A stretch of DNA of 64,000 nt from CAYOSF01 sp964406605 (lineage in GTDB: Bacteria > Chloroflexota > Dehalococcoidia > DSTF01 > RBG-16-68-14): positions 124,001 to 188,000 of the forward strand of contig CAYOSF010000001.1 in NCBI GenBank assembly GCA_964406605.1, read 5' to 3'. The notes below the pieces were generated by a model. The model was not told the origin of the DNA and searched no databases. It saw only the letters and a list, made by a program, of their open reading frames with translations. A program made the position numbers and the translations under genes. Shown piece after piece: positions 1 through 8,452 of the stretch. Numbering within the stretch: position 1 is the stretch's first letter; each line of letters opens with the position of its first letter.

Positions 1-1
1 G

Positions 2-1303
2 CTGGACTACTGCGCCAAGTGCCAGACGTGCGCCGACGCGTGCCCGGTCTATGTTTCGAGCGGCCGGGAGGAGATCTACCGGCCGACGTACCGGTCGGAG
101 ATCTTCCGGCGGATCGTGAAGAAGTATGTGATGCCGGGGGGATTCCTGAGCGGGCTGACGGTCGGGGACATCGACCTGAACTGGCAGACACTGGCCCGGC
201 TGGCGGAGCTGTCATATCGCTGCACCGTCTGCCGTCGCTGCGCCAAGGTGTGCCCTCTGGGCATCGGCAACGCCATGATCACTCGTGAGATCCGGAAGGT
301 ATTCAGCCAGGAGTTGGGGATAGCACCTGACGAGCTGCACCGGCTGGGCACGGTCCAGCAACTGGAGACCGGCTCGAGCACGGGCATGATACCGGCGGCG
401 TTCGCGGACACGGTGGAGTTCATGGAGGAGGACGTGGAGGATCGGGCGGGGATGAAGTTCAAGTGGCCGGTGGACAAAGAGGGGGCGGATGTGCTGCTGA
501 TCCACAATGCGGGCGAGTTCCTGTCGTGGCCGGAGAACGCGGAGGCGTTCGCGATCATCCTGGAGGCGGCGGGTGTCAACTACACCCTCTCCAGCGATCT
601 GCTCGGCTACGACGCCGTCAACTACGGCCTCTTCTATGAGGACGTTCAGCTAGCGCGGATCGTCCTGAAGCACATGGAGATCGCGAAGAAGCTGGGCGTG
701 AAGAAGATCGTCATAGGAGAGTGCGGCCACGCGCACAAGGCGCTTATGGTCATTGCGGACCGAGTGGTGCCGGCCGAGCTGAACATCCCACGTGAGAGCT
801 GCTTCACGTTCCTGGAGGACATTGTCGAGAGCGGCCGTCTGAAGCTGGACCCGGAGCGGAACAACTTCCCGGTGACCCTCCACGACCCATGCAACCTCAC
901 CAGGCTGATGGGCGTCATCGAGCCGCAGCGGAGGATCCTGCGCAAGATCGCGCCTCAGTTCCGGGAGATGTACCCGAACCGAACGGAGAACTACTGTTGC
1001 GGCGGCGGCAGCGGGTTCGCCATCTTCCAGGGGCTCAACTTCCCTGACTGGCGGTCGGCGATATCGGGGAGGATGAAGTTCAAGCAGATTCTGGAGGCGT
1101 TCCAGGACACCAGGATTGACGATGAGTCCGTCGCCAAGTACGTGTGCGCCCCCTGCTCCAACTGCAAGGGCCAAATCAGAGGCGTGTACGAGTACTTCGG
1201 TGCGACGAACAGGTGTGGCCTCCAGTACGGCGGCCTAGTTGAGCTAATCGTCAACGCCATGGTGGACATGCCGAAGTCGTTCATGGAGTGGGAGCAGGGA
1301 TAG
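2..1303 (+). CDS. DsrK/HdrD/TmcB-like iron-sulfur protein, 5' end outside window
   Basis: The frame is open from the first bases, so the start lies left of the window. The visible part begins inside a CxxCxxCxxxCP [4Fe-4S] motif (CAKCQTCADACP), and a second follows (CTVCRRCAKVCP). Two CCG-type segments come later: HDPCN followed by NYCCGGGSGF, then CAPCSNC near the C-terminus. This layout is typical of HdrD, DsrK and TmcB, which reduce or oxidise disulfides at a noncubane cluster and take electrons from a membrane cytochrome b. A YedF-like gene follows 44 bp later on the same strand. The DsrM/NarI-like gene at 2956-3879 is a possible membrane partner but is on the other strand. The family is clear; the exact subtype is not. 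Confidence 0.85.
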   Translation: MDYCAKCQTCADACPVYVSSGREEIYRPTYRSEIFRRIVKKYVMPGGFLSGLTVGDIDLNWQTLARLAELSYRCTVCRRCAKVCPLGIGNAMITREIRKVFSQELGIAPDELHRLGTVQQLETGSSTGMIPAAFADTVEFMEEDVEDRAGMKFKWPVDKEGADVLLIHNAGEFLSWPENAEAFAIILEAAGVNYTLSSDLLGYDAVNYGLFYEDVQLARIVLKHMEIAKKLGVKKIVIGECGHAHKALMVIADRVVPAELNIPRESCFTFLEDIVESGRLKLDPERNNFPVTLHDPCNLTRLMGVIEPQRRILRKIAPQFREMYPNRTENYCCGGGSGFAIFQGLNFPDWRSAISGRMKFKQILEAFQDTRIDDESVAKYVCAPCSNCKGQIRGVYEYFGATNRCGLQYGGLVELIVNAMVDMPKSFMEWEQG

Positions 1304-1347
1304 GAGACATGCCCCGCAGGAAGCGGGGCAAGGACGGAGGACGCGTC

Positions 1348-1692
1348 ATGGCCGAAGAGAGGAAGAAGGTGTTCTTGTTGGGGTCGGAGGGGTGTGGCGC
1401 CGGCGATCCTGACCTCGGCTACGAGATCATGACCGTGGTTCTCGGTGCCCTGGCGGACCGCGAGGATAGGCCTGCGGCTATCATCTGCTGGAATACTGCC
1501 GTGAAGCTGTTGGCGGAGGGCTCGCCGCTGGTCCCCCAACTCAAAGCCATCGAGGAAAAGGGCACGAGCATCATGGCCGGGCAGTTGTGCGTGAACGCCC
1601 TAGGGCTAGAGGGGAAGCTGGCCGTGGGGCGGTCCGCCACGCTCGGGGAGATCTTCGACCTTATACTCCACGAGGACGTAGTCAGCCTCTAG
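1348..1692 (+). CDS. YedF C-terminal/DsrE-like sulfur-relay family protein
   Basis: This 114-residue protein resembles the DsrE-fold C-terminal domain of YedF-type proteins. It has an N-terminal beta strand (KVFLLGSEGCGAGD), a conserved LGYEIM-type helix, a WNTAVKLLAEGS segment, and a single cysteine in the GQLCVN loop where YedF/DsrE proteins often carry one. The N-terminal TusA-like domain of full YedF is absent. I chose the ATG at 1348 because GGAGG lies 7-8 bases upstream; a longer reading from 1288 overlaps the previous gene and adds unconserved basic residues. The position after an HdrD/DsrK-like gene suggests sulfur transfer or persulfide handling, which is inference. Confidence 0.7.
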   Translation: MAEERKKVFLLGSEGCGAGDPDLGYEIMTVVLGALADREDRPAAIICWNTAVKLLAEGSPLVPQLKAIEEKGTSIMAGQLCVNALGLEGKLAVGRSATLGEIFDLILHEDVVSL

Positions 1693-1907
1693 CTCAACCC
1701 ACCAGGCACGGACGTCCTCTGGCTTCCAAGAGTGCTACGCACGCTCTTGGAGGTCCGTCACTGTCTTCGTCGGTTCTGCCTCTAGTACTTGGGCCCGTGG
1801 GGCCACACCAAACCTGCGCGAGTAGGTGATCGTTGCCTTCCGCTCCTGGTCGAGAACCGCGGCTTCAGCCGGCGGTACGCTCTCGCGGGGAACGGTGGTG
1901 ACAGCGG

Positions 1908-2420
1908 CTAGCTGGTTAGCCGCGACCACCAGTCGCCGGCTCGCGCCTGGGCGGCGGCCGACAGCGCGATGCCGTTGCCGCTCCTCCTCGGGCCGGGGAG
2001 CCCCGAGATCCTGAGCGCAGCCTTCATTCCGCCCGGAAAGAGTTCCAGGAAGCGCTTCTTGGTCAAGCCCAGCTCCTCGCAGACGGTGTCCAGCGACGGG
2101 CGGGCGCTCTTTTCGGAGAGGACGGCTGGATGGTAGTGGGCGCGCAGGTGTTGGATGACGTGCCAGTGGTCCGGCGTGAGCTCACCGGAGCCATTACGGT
2201 GTCCCTCTTGATGAGCCAGGAACCTGGCGGCGGCAGGGCTCCATTGGGAGAGCTTCCTCATGAAGCCTCTCTGGTTCGTATCAACCGGCTGCTCGGGCGC
2301 GGCGTACCTGTTCGCTATCCTTCGCCGCATTTCCCTGTCCTCGCTTTGGGTGAAGAACCAGTCGGCGCGGGAGCCGCGCCCCCACATGATCGTCCTCGCC
2401 TTCACCGCGAAGTCACTCAT
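1908..2420 (-). CDS. DsrC-fold protein lacking both redox cysteines (RspA-like)
   Basis: This is a 170-residue protein. From about residue 48 it follows the DsrC pattern: a GF...W...A opening, GELTPDHWHVIQHLRAHY, then LELFPGGMKAALRISGLPGP. In canonical DsrC the last part reads FPSGPAKGAC-x10-C. Here the first cysteine is replaced by leucine and the second is missing, so the protein cannot form the DsrC trisulfide. It also carries an unrelated 45-residue N-terminal extension and a C-terminal tail. Cysteine-less DsrC homologues have been proposed as regulators (RspA). The ATG at 2420 has AAGGAG about 10 bases upstream. A canonical dsrC is present at 13429-13746, so this is an additional paralogue. 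Confidence 0.72.
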   Translation of the reverse strand: MSDFAVKARTIMWGRGSRADWFFTQSEDREMRRRIANRYAAPEQPVDTNQRGFMRKLSQWSPAAARFLAHQEGHRNGSGELTPDHWHVIQHLRAHYHPAVLSEKSARPSLDTVCEELGLTKKRFLELFPGGMKAALRISGLPGPRRSGNGIALSAAAQARAGDWWSRLTS

Positions 2421-2529
2421 CGTGCCATCCTCTCCTTCTAGACCTGCACCTTCCCTGAAGTGGCCGCCTTGGCGCCCCGCCAGTGGCCATAAACACAAGC
2501 TCTAGATGCCATCGCCGTGTTCTATCCTC

Positions 2530-2557
2530 AGTATAACTCGTCTTTCTCAGGAGGCAA
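2530..2557 (-). promoter_or_regulatory. candidate sigma-70-type promoter for the DsrC-like gene
   Basis: On the - strand, TTGCCT (2557-2552) and TATACT (2535-2530) are separated by 16 bp, about 110 bp upstream of the DsrC-like start at 2420. The boxes match the consensus at 4/6 and 5/6. The rest of the 2421-2955 gap holds only this element and the hairpin at 2891-2918; I see no supported gene in it. Confidence 0.4.
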
Positions 2558-2890
2558 GAACCCCGCGCGAGGCGGCGCACCCGCATCAACAAACTGAGGG
2601 TTCGTTGCGAGGATGCGCCGTCGAAGTAGGTCGGCCGCTAGGCAACGGGACCGGCGCGCCCATGGTCAGTGGGCAGCAAGCGGCCACCCGTTGGGGCCAG
2701 GTTGAGGCGACTTTGGCCTGCGAATGGTCGGCGGACGAGGTTCGATCAGGGCGGGGTCCGGTCTAGCCAAGCCGAAATAGGTGCGACGACCCGTTCACCC
2801 GGGGCGCCATGCCGCCGGGGGACAGCCAGGCTGCTCGTCTTGCCCGGACTGGGGTTGCTCTAGATGGGGATTCGTGTCGACGCGAGACAG

Positions 2891-2918
2891 TGAACGCCGG
2901 CCTCAAGGCCGGCGTTCA
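2891..2918 (-). terminator. perfect 13-bp inverted repeat at the end of the dsr/qmoC cluster
   Basis: TGAACGCCGGCCT and its exact complement are separated by two bases. The hairpin lies 37 bp beyond the stop codon of the last - strand gene (2956). No T-run follows on the - strand, so it may be a non-canonical terminator or an mRNA 3'-end stabiliser. Confidence 0.6.
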
Positions 2919-2955
2919 TTGGGGTCGCTGCCGCTAGCGAGGAGGAGCGGCTCTT

Positions 2956-3879
2956 CTACTTCTTCTCCTCGGTCTCCTCAATCGTTGTGGCCACCTCGGC
3001 CCAACTCTTGCCTTGCTGGATGTGCGGCGCGGACCAGGCTACGGGCCTCTGCAGTAGACGGGCGATCAGCTTCTCGTAGGTGCTCCCTCTCAGGTTCGGG
3101 GCATCGTCCCAGCGCACGAAGTGATACGTGAAGAACTTGCCCAGGAAGTGCGTCATGTGGGTGAAGGGTAGATAGATGAGAAAGAACGAGAGAAGCATGG
3201 ATTGCGCGATGATCAGTCCGTGGGTGTCCGCAGGCTGCTCGAACGAGACGAGCCCCTGGGCGAAACCCCGCGCCTGGGTGAAGGAGTGGTCGATTGACGC
3301 CCACGATGCAAGCGCTACCAGCACCATTGCCAGGATCAGTCCCAGGTTGAAGAAGTCGGCCGGGACGGCGTAGATGCGGAGTCCGCGGTCGGTAACGCGC
3401 AGGGCGAGGAGCGCCGCGGCGCCGACGGCCACGGAGACGAGTCCAACAACGCCCACGACGATGGTGGCGTAGTATAGGGCCGCAGCGTTCGAGTCACTGG
3501 TTACGGGCGCGCCGGCTGCCTGCGCGATCCCGCCTCCCAGCAGGAGCGCCAGGAACAGGATGGTGACGTAGAGACCGGCGTGGAACGGGTAGGAGGCGAA
3601 CCAGAGCTTGCGGTTGTGCTCCCAGAGCCCGATCAGCAGTAGTATCTCCGGCACCATGACCTTGAGCTCACCGATCAGGGATGATTTCCTGCTCTTCTCC
3701 CACCAGTCCAGCTCCTCGAAGTAGGAGCCGTCTTTGCCCACCTCGTGAGGCACCGGGTAGAGTTCCCAGCGGAGGTGCATCGGCGTGGTGGCGTACCTGA
3801 GCGCCCGCCTGCCCATGGCAACCAAGAACACCGCGGCTGCCACATAGGCGAATACCTGCAGGATTCCAACTCCACTCAT
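2956..3879 (-). CDS. DsrM/NarI-like cytochrome b membrane subunit
   Basis: This 307-residue integral membrane protein has about five or six hydrophobic segments. Histidines in YPFHAGLYVTILF and in the LPFTHMTHFLGKFFTYHF segment are placed like the heme b ligands of the NarI/DsrM/HmeC family. A charged hydrophilic segment (residues about 38-70) follows the first helix. Proteins of this type exchange electrons with menaquinol and pair with a DsrK/HdrD-like iron-sulfur subunit. It is the last gene of the - strand cluster, 117 bp after tauE, and has GGAGG nine bases before its ATG. Its likely partner is either the DsrK-like gene at 2-1303 or another subunit outside the window. A second, shorter DsrM is encoded at 12594-13313. 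Confidence 0.75.
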   Translation of the reverse strand: MSGVGILQVFAYVAAAVFLVAMGRRALRYATTPMHLRWELYPVPHEVGKDGSYFEELDWWEKSRKSSLIGELKVMVPEILLLIGLWEHNRKLWFASYPFHAGLYVTILFLALLLGGGIAQAAGAPVTSDSNAAALYYATIVVGVVGLVSVAVGAAALLALRVTDRGLRIYAVPADFFNLGLILAMVLVALASWASIDHSFTQARGFAQGLVSFEQPADTHGLIIAQSMLLSFFLIYLPFTHMTHFLGKFFTYHFVRWDDAPNLRGSTYEKLIARLLQRPVAWSAPHIQQGKSWAEVATTIEETEEKK

Positions 3880-3995
3880 CGCTTCAGACCTCCCGCTTCG
3901 CTGCCCCGCCGCGTGCTCTTGTCTTTGCTCCTGTGTTGAAGATGCTTGCCGTTCCCATGACCCGCTGCTGCCCCATTCTCGGACGGCTCCATGGA

Positions 3996-5108
3996 CTAGT
4001 GTCCTATGCCTTCCTCCGGCGGCCCGCTCACAACCACGAGCGTTTCAGCCCACCCCGGGGCGATGCCGATCCTGCGGAACATGATCGCCATGGTCACCAG
4101 GCCGGCGATCAGGGTCACCAGAAGGCCCATGCCGCCGAACATGATGATCCGCGAAAGGATGTCGAGCAAGGCCAGGCTATTGTCAGTCAGCACGTCGGTC
4201 AGCTTAACCGCCGCGCCCGCAGCGCCGACGGTTACCGCGACGACGAGGAGAAGCCGGATCGCCGGACCCCTCACGTACTGGGTCCCCAGGGCGCCGATCT
4301 GGGCGCCGATGGCGGCGCCGAAGATCATGATGAACGCGGCGAAGATCACCACGTTTCCTTCCATTCCATGGCGTATCGTCGCGTACCCGGCTGAGATGAT
4401 AATCGAAAGAAGGTCCGTTCCCACCGCGATCAGGGAAGGCATGCCAAGGAGGTAGATCATTGCGGGGACCCGGATGAACCCTCCTCCAACGCCGAAGAAG
4501 CCGGAGAGAAACCCGGTGGCTGCCCCGATGGCCGATACGGTCCAGAAGGAGACCGTCACCCTGGATGTCGGGAGGTAGATCATCGGCCAGAGGGGGATGC
4601 TCTGAAGCTTCTTGGCAAGTCCCGCGCTTTGCTGGTCGCGTGGGATCGCCTTTCCCGCGGCCTTCAGTTCCTCCATCCGACGCCTCGCCGCCATCGTCTC
4701 CCGAAAGGTGAGGAAGCCAATGCTCGCCATCAGGCACAGCGACGCCCCTAATACGGCCTGCTCATCGATGCCACGAGCCTGCAGCCATTCGATGAAGCGG
4801 ACGCCTCCCTCTGCCCCCACCATGGTGCCGACAGCCATGATCAGGCCGAGCTTGATATCGACGTTGCCCAATTGGGAGTGCCGGATGGTGGCGATGATGG
4901 ACTTTCCCATGATGTGCGTCGTGTCAGTGCCTACCGCGAGGTTCCCCGGGAACCCCAGGACGACCAGCGCCGGTGTGACCATGAACCCCCCGCCTACACC
5001 GATGAATCCGCCGACGATACCCACGGTGAACCCCATGAACAGGAGGAGCAGTATCGATACCTTGGTGACTTCGCCCGATTCAAGGAAGATCTCGTGGAAC
5101 TCGACCAT
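3996..5108 (-). CDS. TauE/SafE family sulfite/organosulfonate exporter-like permease
   Basis: This is a 370-residue polytopic membrane protein with the two-half architecture of the TauE/SafE family. Each half has a glycine-rich GFIGVGGG or GFFGVGGG motif followed by a P-A-hydrophobic segment, and a cytoplasmic loop (about residues 135-180) joins the halves. Family members export sulfite, sulfoacetate or other sulfur anions, or take up sulfonates. The ATG at 5108 (MVEFHEIF) is preferred because it leaves a short overlap with the upstream gene (stop at 5116); the longer reading starts inside that gene. Placement between qmoC and a DsrM-like gene supports transport of sulfite or another sulfur anion; direction is not shown by the sequence. 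Confidence 0.8.
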   Translation of the reverse strand: MVEFHEIFLESGEVTKVSILLLLFMGFTVGIVGGFIGVGGGFMVTPALVVLGFPGNLAVGTDTTHIMGKSIIATIRHSQLGNVDIKLGLIMAVGTMVGAEGGVRFIEWLQARGIDEQAVLGASLCLMASIGFLTFRETMAARRRMEELKAAGKAIPRDQQSAGLAKKLQSIPLWPMIYLPTSRVTVSFWTVSAIGAATGFLSGFFGVGGGFIRVPAMIYLLGMPSLIAVGTDLLSIIISAGYATIRHGMEGNVVIFAAFIMIFGAAIGAQIGALGTQYVRGPAIRLLLVVAVTVGAAGAAVKLTDVLTDNSLALLDILSRIIMFGGMGLLVTLIAGLVTMAIMFRRIGIAPGWAETLVVVSGPPEEGIGH

Positions 5109-5115
5109 GCTGCAT

Positions 5116-5409
5116 CTATTCCTGCGGAGAGGACTCTTCTCCGGCTTCAAAGTGGTCAATCTTTTCGACCCTGTACCCGCCCAGCTCGGTCACCCTCTCC
5201 GCCATGAGACCGAGGAGGAGCCCGCACGCGGCCATCAGGCCCACGTAGTAGCCAACAGCCTTCGTGGTGTCCCACAACGAGTCGCCGATGGCATCGTAGA
5301 GCTGCGCCTGCGTGCCGTTGTTGTGCCAAGAGATCGTGTGCCAGGCCAGCAGACCCGTCAACGCCGCCAGCACGGCGAATTGAACCAGCGTGGCCGCCTT
5401 GGATTGCAT
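5116..5409 (-). CDS. small two-helix membrane protein linked to qmoC, unknown function
   Basis: This 97-residue protein has two predicted transmembrane helices (about residues 5-24 and 50-70) separated by a short loop containing WHTISWHNN, and a charged C-terminal tail rich in glutamate. AAGGAGG lies 9 bases upstream of the ATG at 5409, which decides the start. It sits between qmoC (28 bp upstream) and tauE (7 bp). I do not recognise a family. Location suggests a small accessory subunit of the QmoC or TauE membrane assembly. The paired histidines could be heme or quinone-site residues, but that is speculation. Confidence 0.6.
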   Translation of the reverse strand: MQSKAATLVQFAVLAALTGLLAWHTISWHNNGTQAQLYDAIGDSLWDTTKAVGYYVGLMAACGLLLGLMAERVTELGGYRVEKIDHFEAGEESSPQE

Positions 5410-5437
5410 TCCGGTGTGCCTCCTTGAGTTCGGCTTG

Positions 5438-6712
5438 CTAGCCGCCCCGCAGCCTTGAATAAGCCATCGCTGCAGCCCGGTAGAACGTGTGGGCGAACTT
5501 ACCGTTGGGCGCGTAGACAAAGAACGCAAACACCAAGATGAGGTGGACCAGGTATGTCGAGTATGCCGCGCCGCCTGCGCTCCCGTAGCGGAATATCTCC
5601 ATAAGGGCACCGGTTACTACCATCAGGAAGATCAGCCCGATCAGGAACCAGTCCGAATACGAGCCGCGTCCCCAGGTGCCCTGCCTGGCGCGCAGCCGGT
5701 TGTAGGCGAACACGAGCACACCAACGAACACCAGGAGGCCGCCCAGGTTGCCGAATATCTTCGCCACGTCGCTGGGGGGACGCTGCACTTCCGCGCCGAT
5801 GAACGTGTAGATCGCGGCTATGCCGGCGGCCAACAACAGGAGCGGGGTCCCGTAGAACACGGCTAGATGCCCGAAGAACCTCAATCTGTCCGTCTGGCAC
5901 TGCTGAAACTCACTGTGCAGCGCTATGTCGGTGCCCGTCGACATCAGGCTCTCCCCCAGGCTCACGCCGGCCGGGCTCGCCGTCATCGCGCCCGGGCCGT
6001 CCGACGGCTGGTCGGAGGTCTCTTCGGCGGAATCCGCCGGTCCGGCGGCGACCGCCGGTTCGTCCTCCCCGGCCGCTTCGGGAGCGGGGCCGTCCAGCAC
6101 CGTCTGCACTATTTCGCTGGGCGTCACGCGAAGCTCTCCCCAGAATTTCAGCGTCCCTAACGCTGCCATGACTACCGCGTACGCCACGACGATGCCGGCC
6201 GATATCTCGATCGCCCTGCTGGAGACGAAGCGGTCGTAAACGATTTCTCCTTCCGGAAAAGTCAAGCCTTGGAGGGCGCCGACGAGCGCCAGGAGGATCG
6301 CCGCCGGGATGCCGAAGACGATGGGCAGATACCTCGGGTCGGCAAACAGCTTGGAAACAATGCTGGGCGGGGAGAAGCGTTCGACGGCGACGCTCCGCAC
6401 GGCGGCCAGTATGTCCCCAGGCTTGGCTCCGCGAGGGCAGTTGGCGGAGCAGTCGTTGCACTGGTGGCACTGCCAGATGGCGGGATCGGTCAGCACCTTG
6501 TCCTTGAGGCCCCACTGGGTCCACAGGATCTGTCTTCGTGGGAATGCGGCCCCCTCTCTCGCGAAGGTCATCTCGCAGGTGACCGAACAGGTGCCGCACT
6601 GGAAGCACTTCTTGACGGAGTCGCCGCCTCGTCTCAGGACCTCCCTAATGAAGTCGTGGTCCGGCTTGATCAGCTCGCCGGCTTCGGCCGTCGACACTGT
6701 CGCGCTCACCAT
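5438..6712 (-). CDS. qmoC: QmoC, quinone-interacting membrane-bound oxidoreductase subunit C
   Basis: This 424-residue protein has the QmoC fusion. An HdrC-like N-terminal domain carries two [4Fe-4S] motifs (C36,C39,C42,C46 and C82,C85,C88,C92), and an HdrE/NarI-like cytochrome b membrane domain follows. Qmo passes electrons between menaquinol and APS reductase. Two hydrophobic segments (about 125-145 and 165-190) come first, then an acidic, proline- and alanine-rich insert (about 205-260), then further helices. The insert looks like a disordered linker and is not a usual QmoC feature as far as I know. Unusually, qmoC lies in the dsr cluster, about 14.5 kb from qmoAB (21269-24644). Confidence 0.88.
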   Translation of the reverse strand: MVSATVSTAEAGELIKPDHDFIREVLRRGGDSVKKCFQCGTCSVTCEMTFAREGAAFPRRQILWTQWGLKDKVLTDPAIWQCHQCNDCSANCPRGAKPGDILAAVRSVAVERFSPPSIVSKLFADPRYLPIVFGIPAAILLALVGALQGLTFPEGEIVYDRFVSSRAIEISAGIVVAYAVVMAALGTLKFWGELRVTPSEIVQTVLDGPAPEAAGEDEPAVAAGPADSAEETSDQPSDGPGAMTASPAGVSLGESLMSTGTDIALHSEFQQCQTDRLRFFGHLAVFYGTPLLLLAAGIAAIYTFIGAEVQRPPSDVAKIFGNLGGLLVFVGVLVFAYNRLRARQGTWGRGSYSDWFLIGLIFLMVVTGALMEIFRYGSAGGAAYSTYLVHLILVFAFFVYAPNGKFAHTFYRAAAMAYSRLRGG

Positions 6713-6727
6713 GGGTCACCTTCCCAA

Positions 6728-8452
6728 TCAGCCCGTCGACTCTACCTGCACAGCAGCCGCCGTATCAAAGGCCTTGCTGTAGAGACGCCCGGCTTCGGCC
6801 TCGTCGACTGACGACCAAGCGGCCGCCAGATCCTTCAGGGCGGTGGCGGCCGCGAAGGGGTCGTCGTCGCTCTTGATTCCCGCAGCTTTCTCCTCTGCCG
6901 TCTGAAAAGTGACTCGGGCCTTCTCTTCGTCCGTCGCCATCATGGCCAGAGCGACGTCGGTCAGGGCCTGGGCCCGATCCGAATCATCTTCCACTTTGTC
7001 TGCTATCTCCAGTGCCTTCTCCGGATCGAGCGGCGCCCATGCGCTCGCCAGCAACCGCAGCGCATAGGTATCCTTGAGATCGCCGGCCTCGCTGAGCGCC
7101 TGTCCGAAGATAGTGACGGCCTGCTCCTCGTCCTTCGCGGCGACCTCGTCGCCGATGCCGATCAGCGCTTGAACGCGGAGGAAGAGCGGTTCGATCTCGT
7201 TGGCCAGAGAGAGAGCCTCCTCGGCATCTTCGCCGGCTACCCCCAAGGCGAGGAAGCGCAGGGCATCGCCCCGGAAGTACGGGTCCTCTATGTCTTGTGC
7301 AAGCTCTACCGCGCGCTCGTGATCCAGGTCGGCCATCATCATCACGATGACGTTCTCCCCGCGCGCCTGCTCGTATGTGTCCAGAACCTGCGCGTTCTCT
7401 TCGAGCGCGCTCTCAAGCACGGCCACGGCCTCTCCTGGATCCGGGGCCGCGGTGAGGGCCCCCGCGATGCCGATGAAAGCGGCGACGCGGGCCTCAGGGT
7501 AGTCGGCGGCGATGCTCTCCACCAACTCCGATGCGTGCTCGAAGTCCAGGCTCGTCCACGCGACGGCGATGTCGCTGAGCGCAAACGCCTGGGGTTCGAC
7601 CTCTTCGATCTCGGCCGCCGCGTCCTCAGCCTCGGTGAGGAGTTCCTTAGCCTGTACGGCGTCGGCCAGCGGGGCCCCGGCCAGCTCGCGCAGGGCCCAC
7701 GCGCGGCCGTATGGGTCGTCGATGTCCCGCGCCGCGGTAATGGCGTCCTCTATGGTGCCTTCTACACGCTCCGGCTCCACCTCCCCAAACTGCAGCGCCA
7801 ATTCGCGCAGAGCCCGCGCCTTGGCTTCAGCGTCCGAGATGGCTCCAGCCGCGTCGAGTGCGGCGTCCGGGTCGACTCTCCCGAGCTCCAGAGCCACCGT
7901 GCTCTCGTCCGCGGCTCTGTACTGAGGCAGCGGGTTGGCCCGCGCTATGTCGAGCGCGTCCTCAAGGAGTGATTCGGCCCGGCTGGGATCCTCATCGGCG
8001 AGCTCGCCCGCGATGGCTCGCAGAACCCAGGCCCGGGTAGCGTTGCGCTCGATCCGTTCGGCCAGAGGGATGGCTGAGCGCCAGTCCACGGGGTCCCAGT
8101 CGGCAGCCTGCTCCCGCAGGTTCGCGGCGAAGGCTCGCTGCTCATCACCGCCGGCGGCCGCGTCCTGGGCCGCGCGAATAGTGTCGGCGATCGCCTGCTC
8201 CGCTGCATCGGGATCGGTGGCGGCCCAATCGATGGCCACCTGCGCCATGGCCCAGGCGCGGTCAATGGCCCGCTCCTGCTGGTCCGCAACGTTCGTAGCA
8301 GCGGATATGGCATCCGCCACGGGATTCTGTTCAGCCGTGCCACCGTCGGAGGACGAACCGCAGCTCCAAAGAAGAGGCGGCACCAGCAGTACCACCCCTA
8401 GAAGCAACATCCTCGCCGTCTTGCCGAATGCGTGAGCCATACGCTCTCTCAT
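6728..8452 (-). CDS. acidic helical-repeat (TPR-like) lipoprotein
   Basis: This 574-residue protein begins with a basic/hydrophobic signal peptide ending LLWSC (lipobox cysteine about residue 31), so it should be a lipoprotein. The rest is alpha-helical and strongly acidic. It consists of degenerate repeats of roughly 30-40 residues with the recurring pattern A.AL..IA.......A..LL..A, as in TPR or Sel1-like solenoids. Such repeats usually scaffold multi-protein assemblies. It is translationally coupled (TGATG) to the cytochrome c gene at 8452-9048, so it may help assemble the extracytoplasmic face of the neighbouring Rieske/cytochrome b module. A GTG at 8455 or ATG at 8440 could also be the start. 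Confidence 0.7.
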   Translation of the reverse strand: MRERMAHAFGKTARMLLLGVVLLVPPLLWSCGSSSDGGTAEQNPVADAISAATNVADQQERAIDRAWAMAQVAIDWAATDPDAAEQAIADTIRAAQDAAAGGDEQRAFAANLREQAADWDPVDWRSAIPLAERIERNATRAWVLRAIAGELADEDPSRAESLLEDALDIARANPLPQYRAADESTVALELGRVDPDAALDAAGAISDAEAKARALRELALQFGEVEPERVEGTIEDAITAARDIDDPYGRAWALRELAGAPLADAVQAKELLTEAEDAAAEIEEVEPQAFALSDIAVAWTSLDFEHASELVESIAADYPEARVAAFIGIAGALTAAPDPGEAVAVLESALEENAQVLDTYEQARGENVIVMMMADLDHERAVELAQDIEDPYFRGDALRFLALGVAGEDAEEALSLANEIEPLFLRVQALIGIGDEVAAKDEEQAVTIFGQALSEAGDLKDTYALRLLASAWAPLDPEKALEIADKVEDDSDRAQALTDVALAMMATDEEKARVTFQTAEEKAAGIKSDDDPFAAATALKDLAAAWSSVDEAEAGRLYSKAFDTAAAVQVESTG

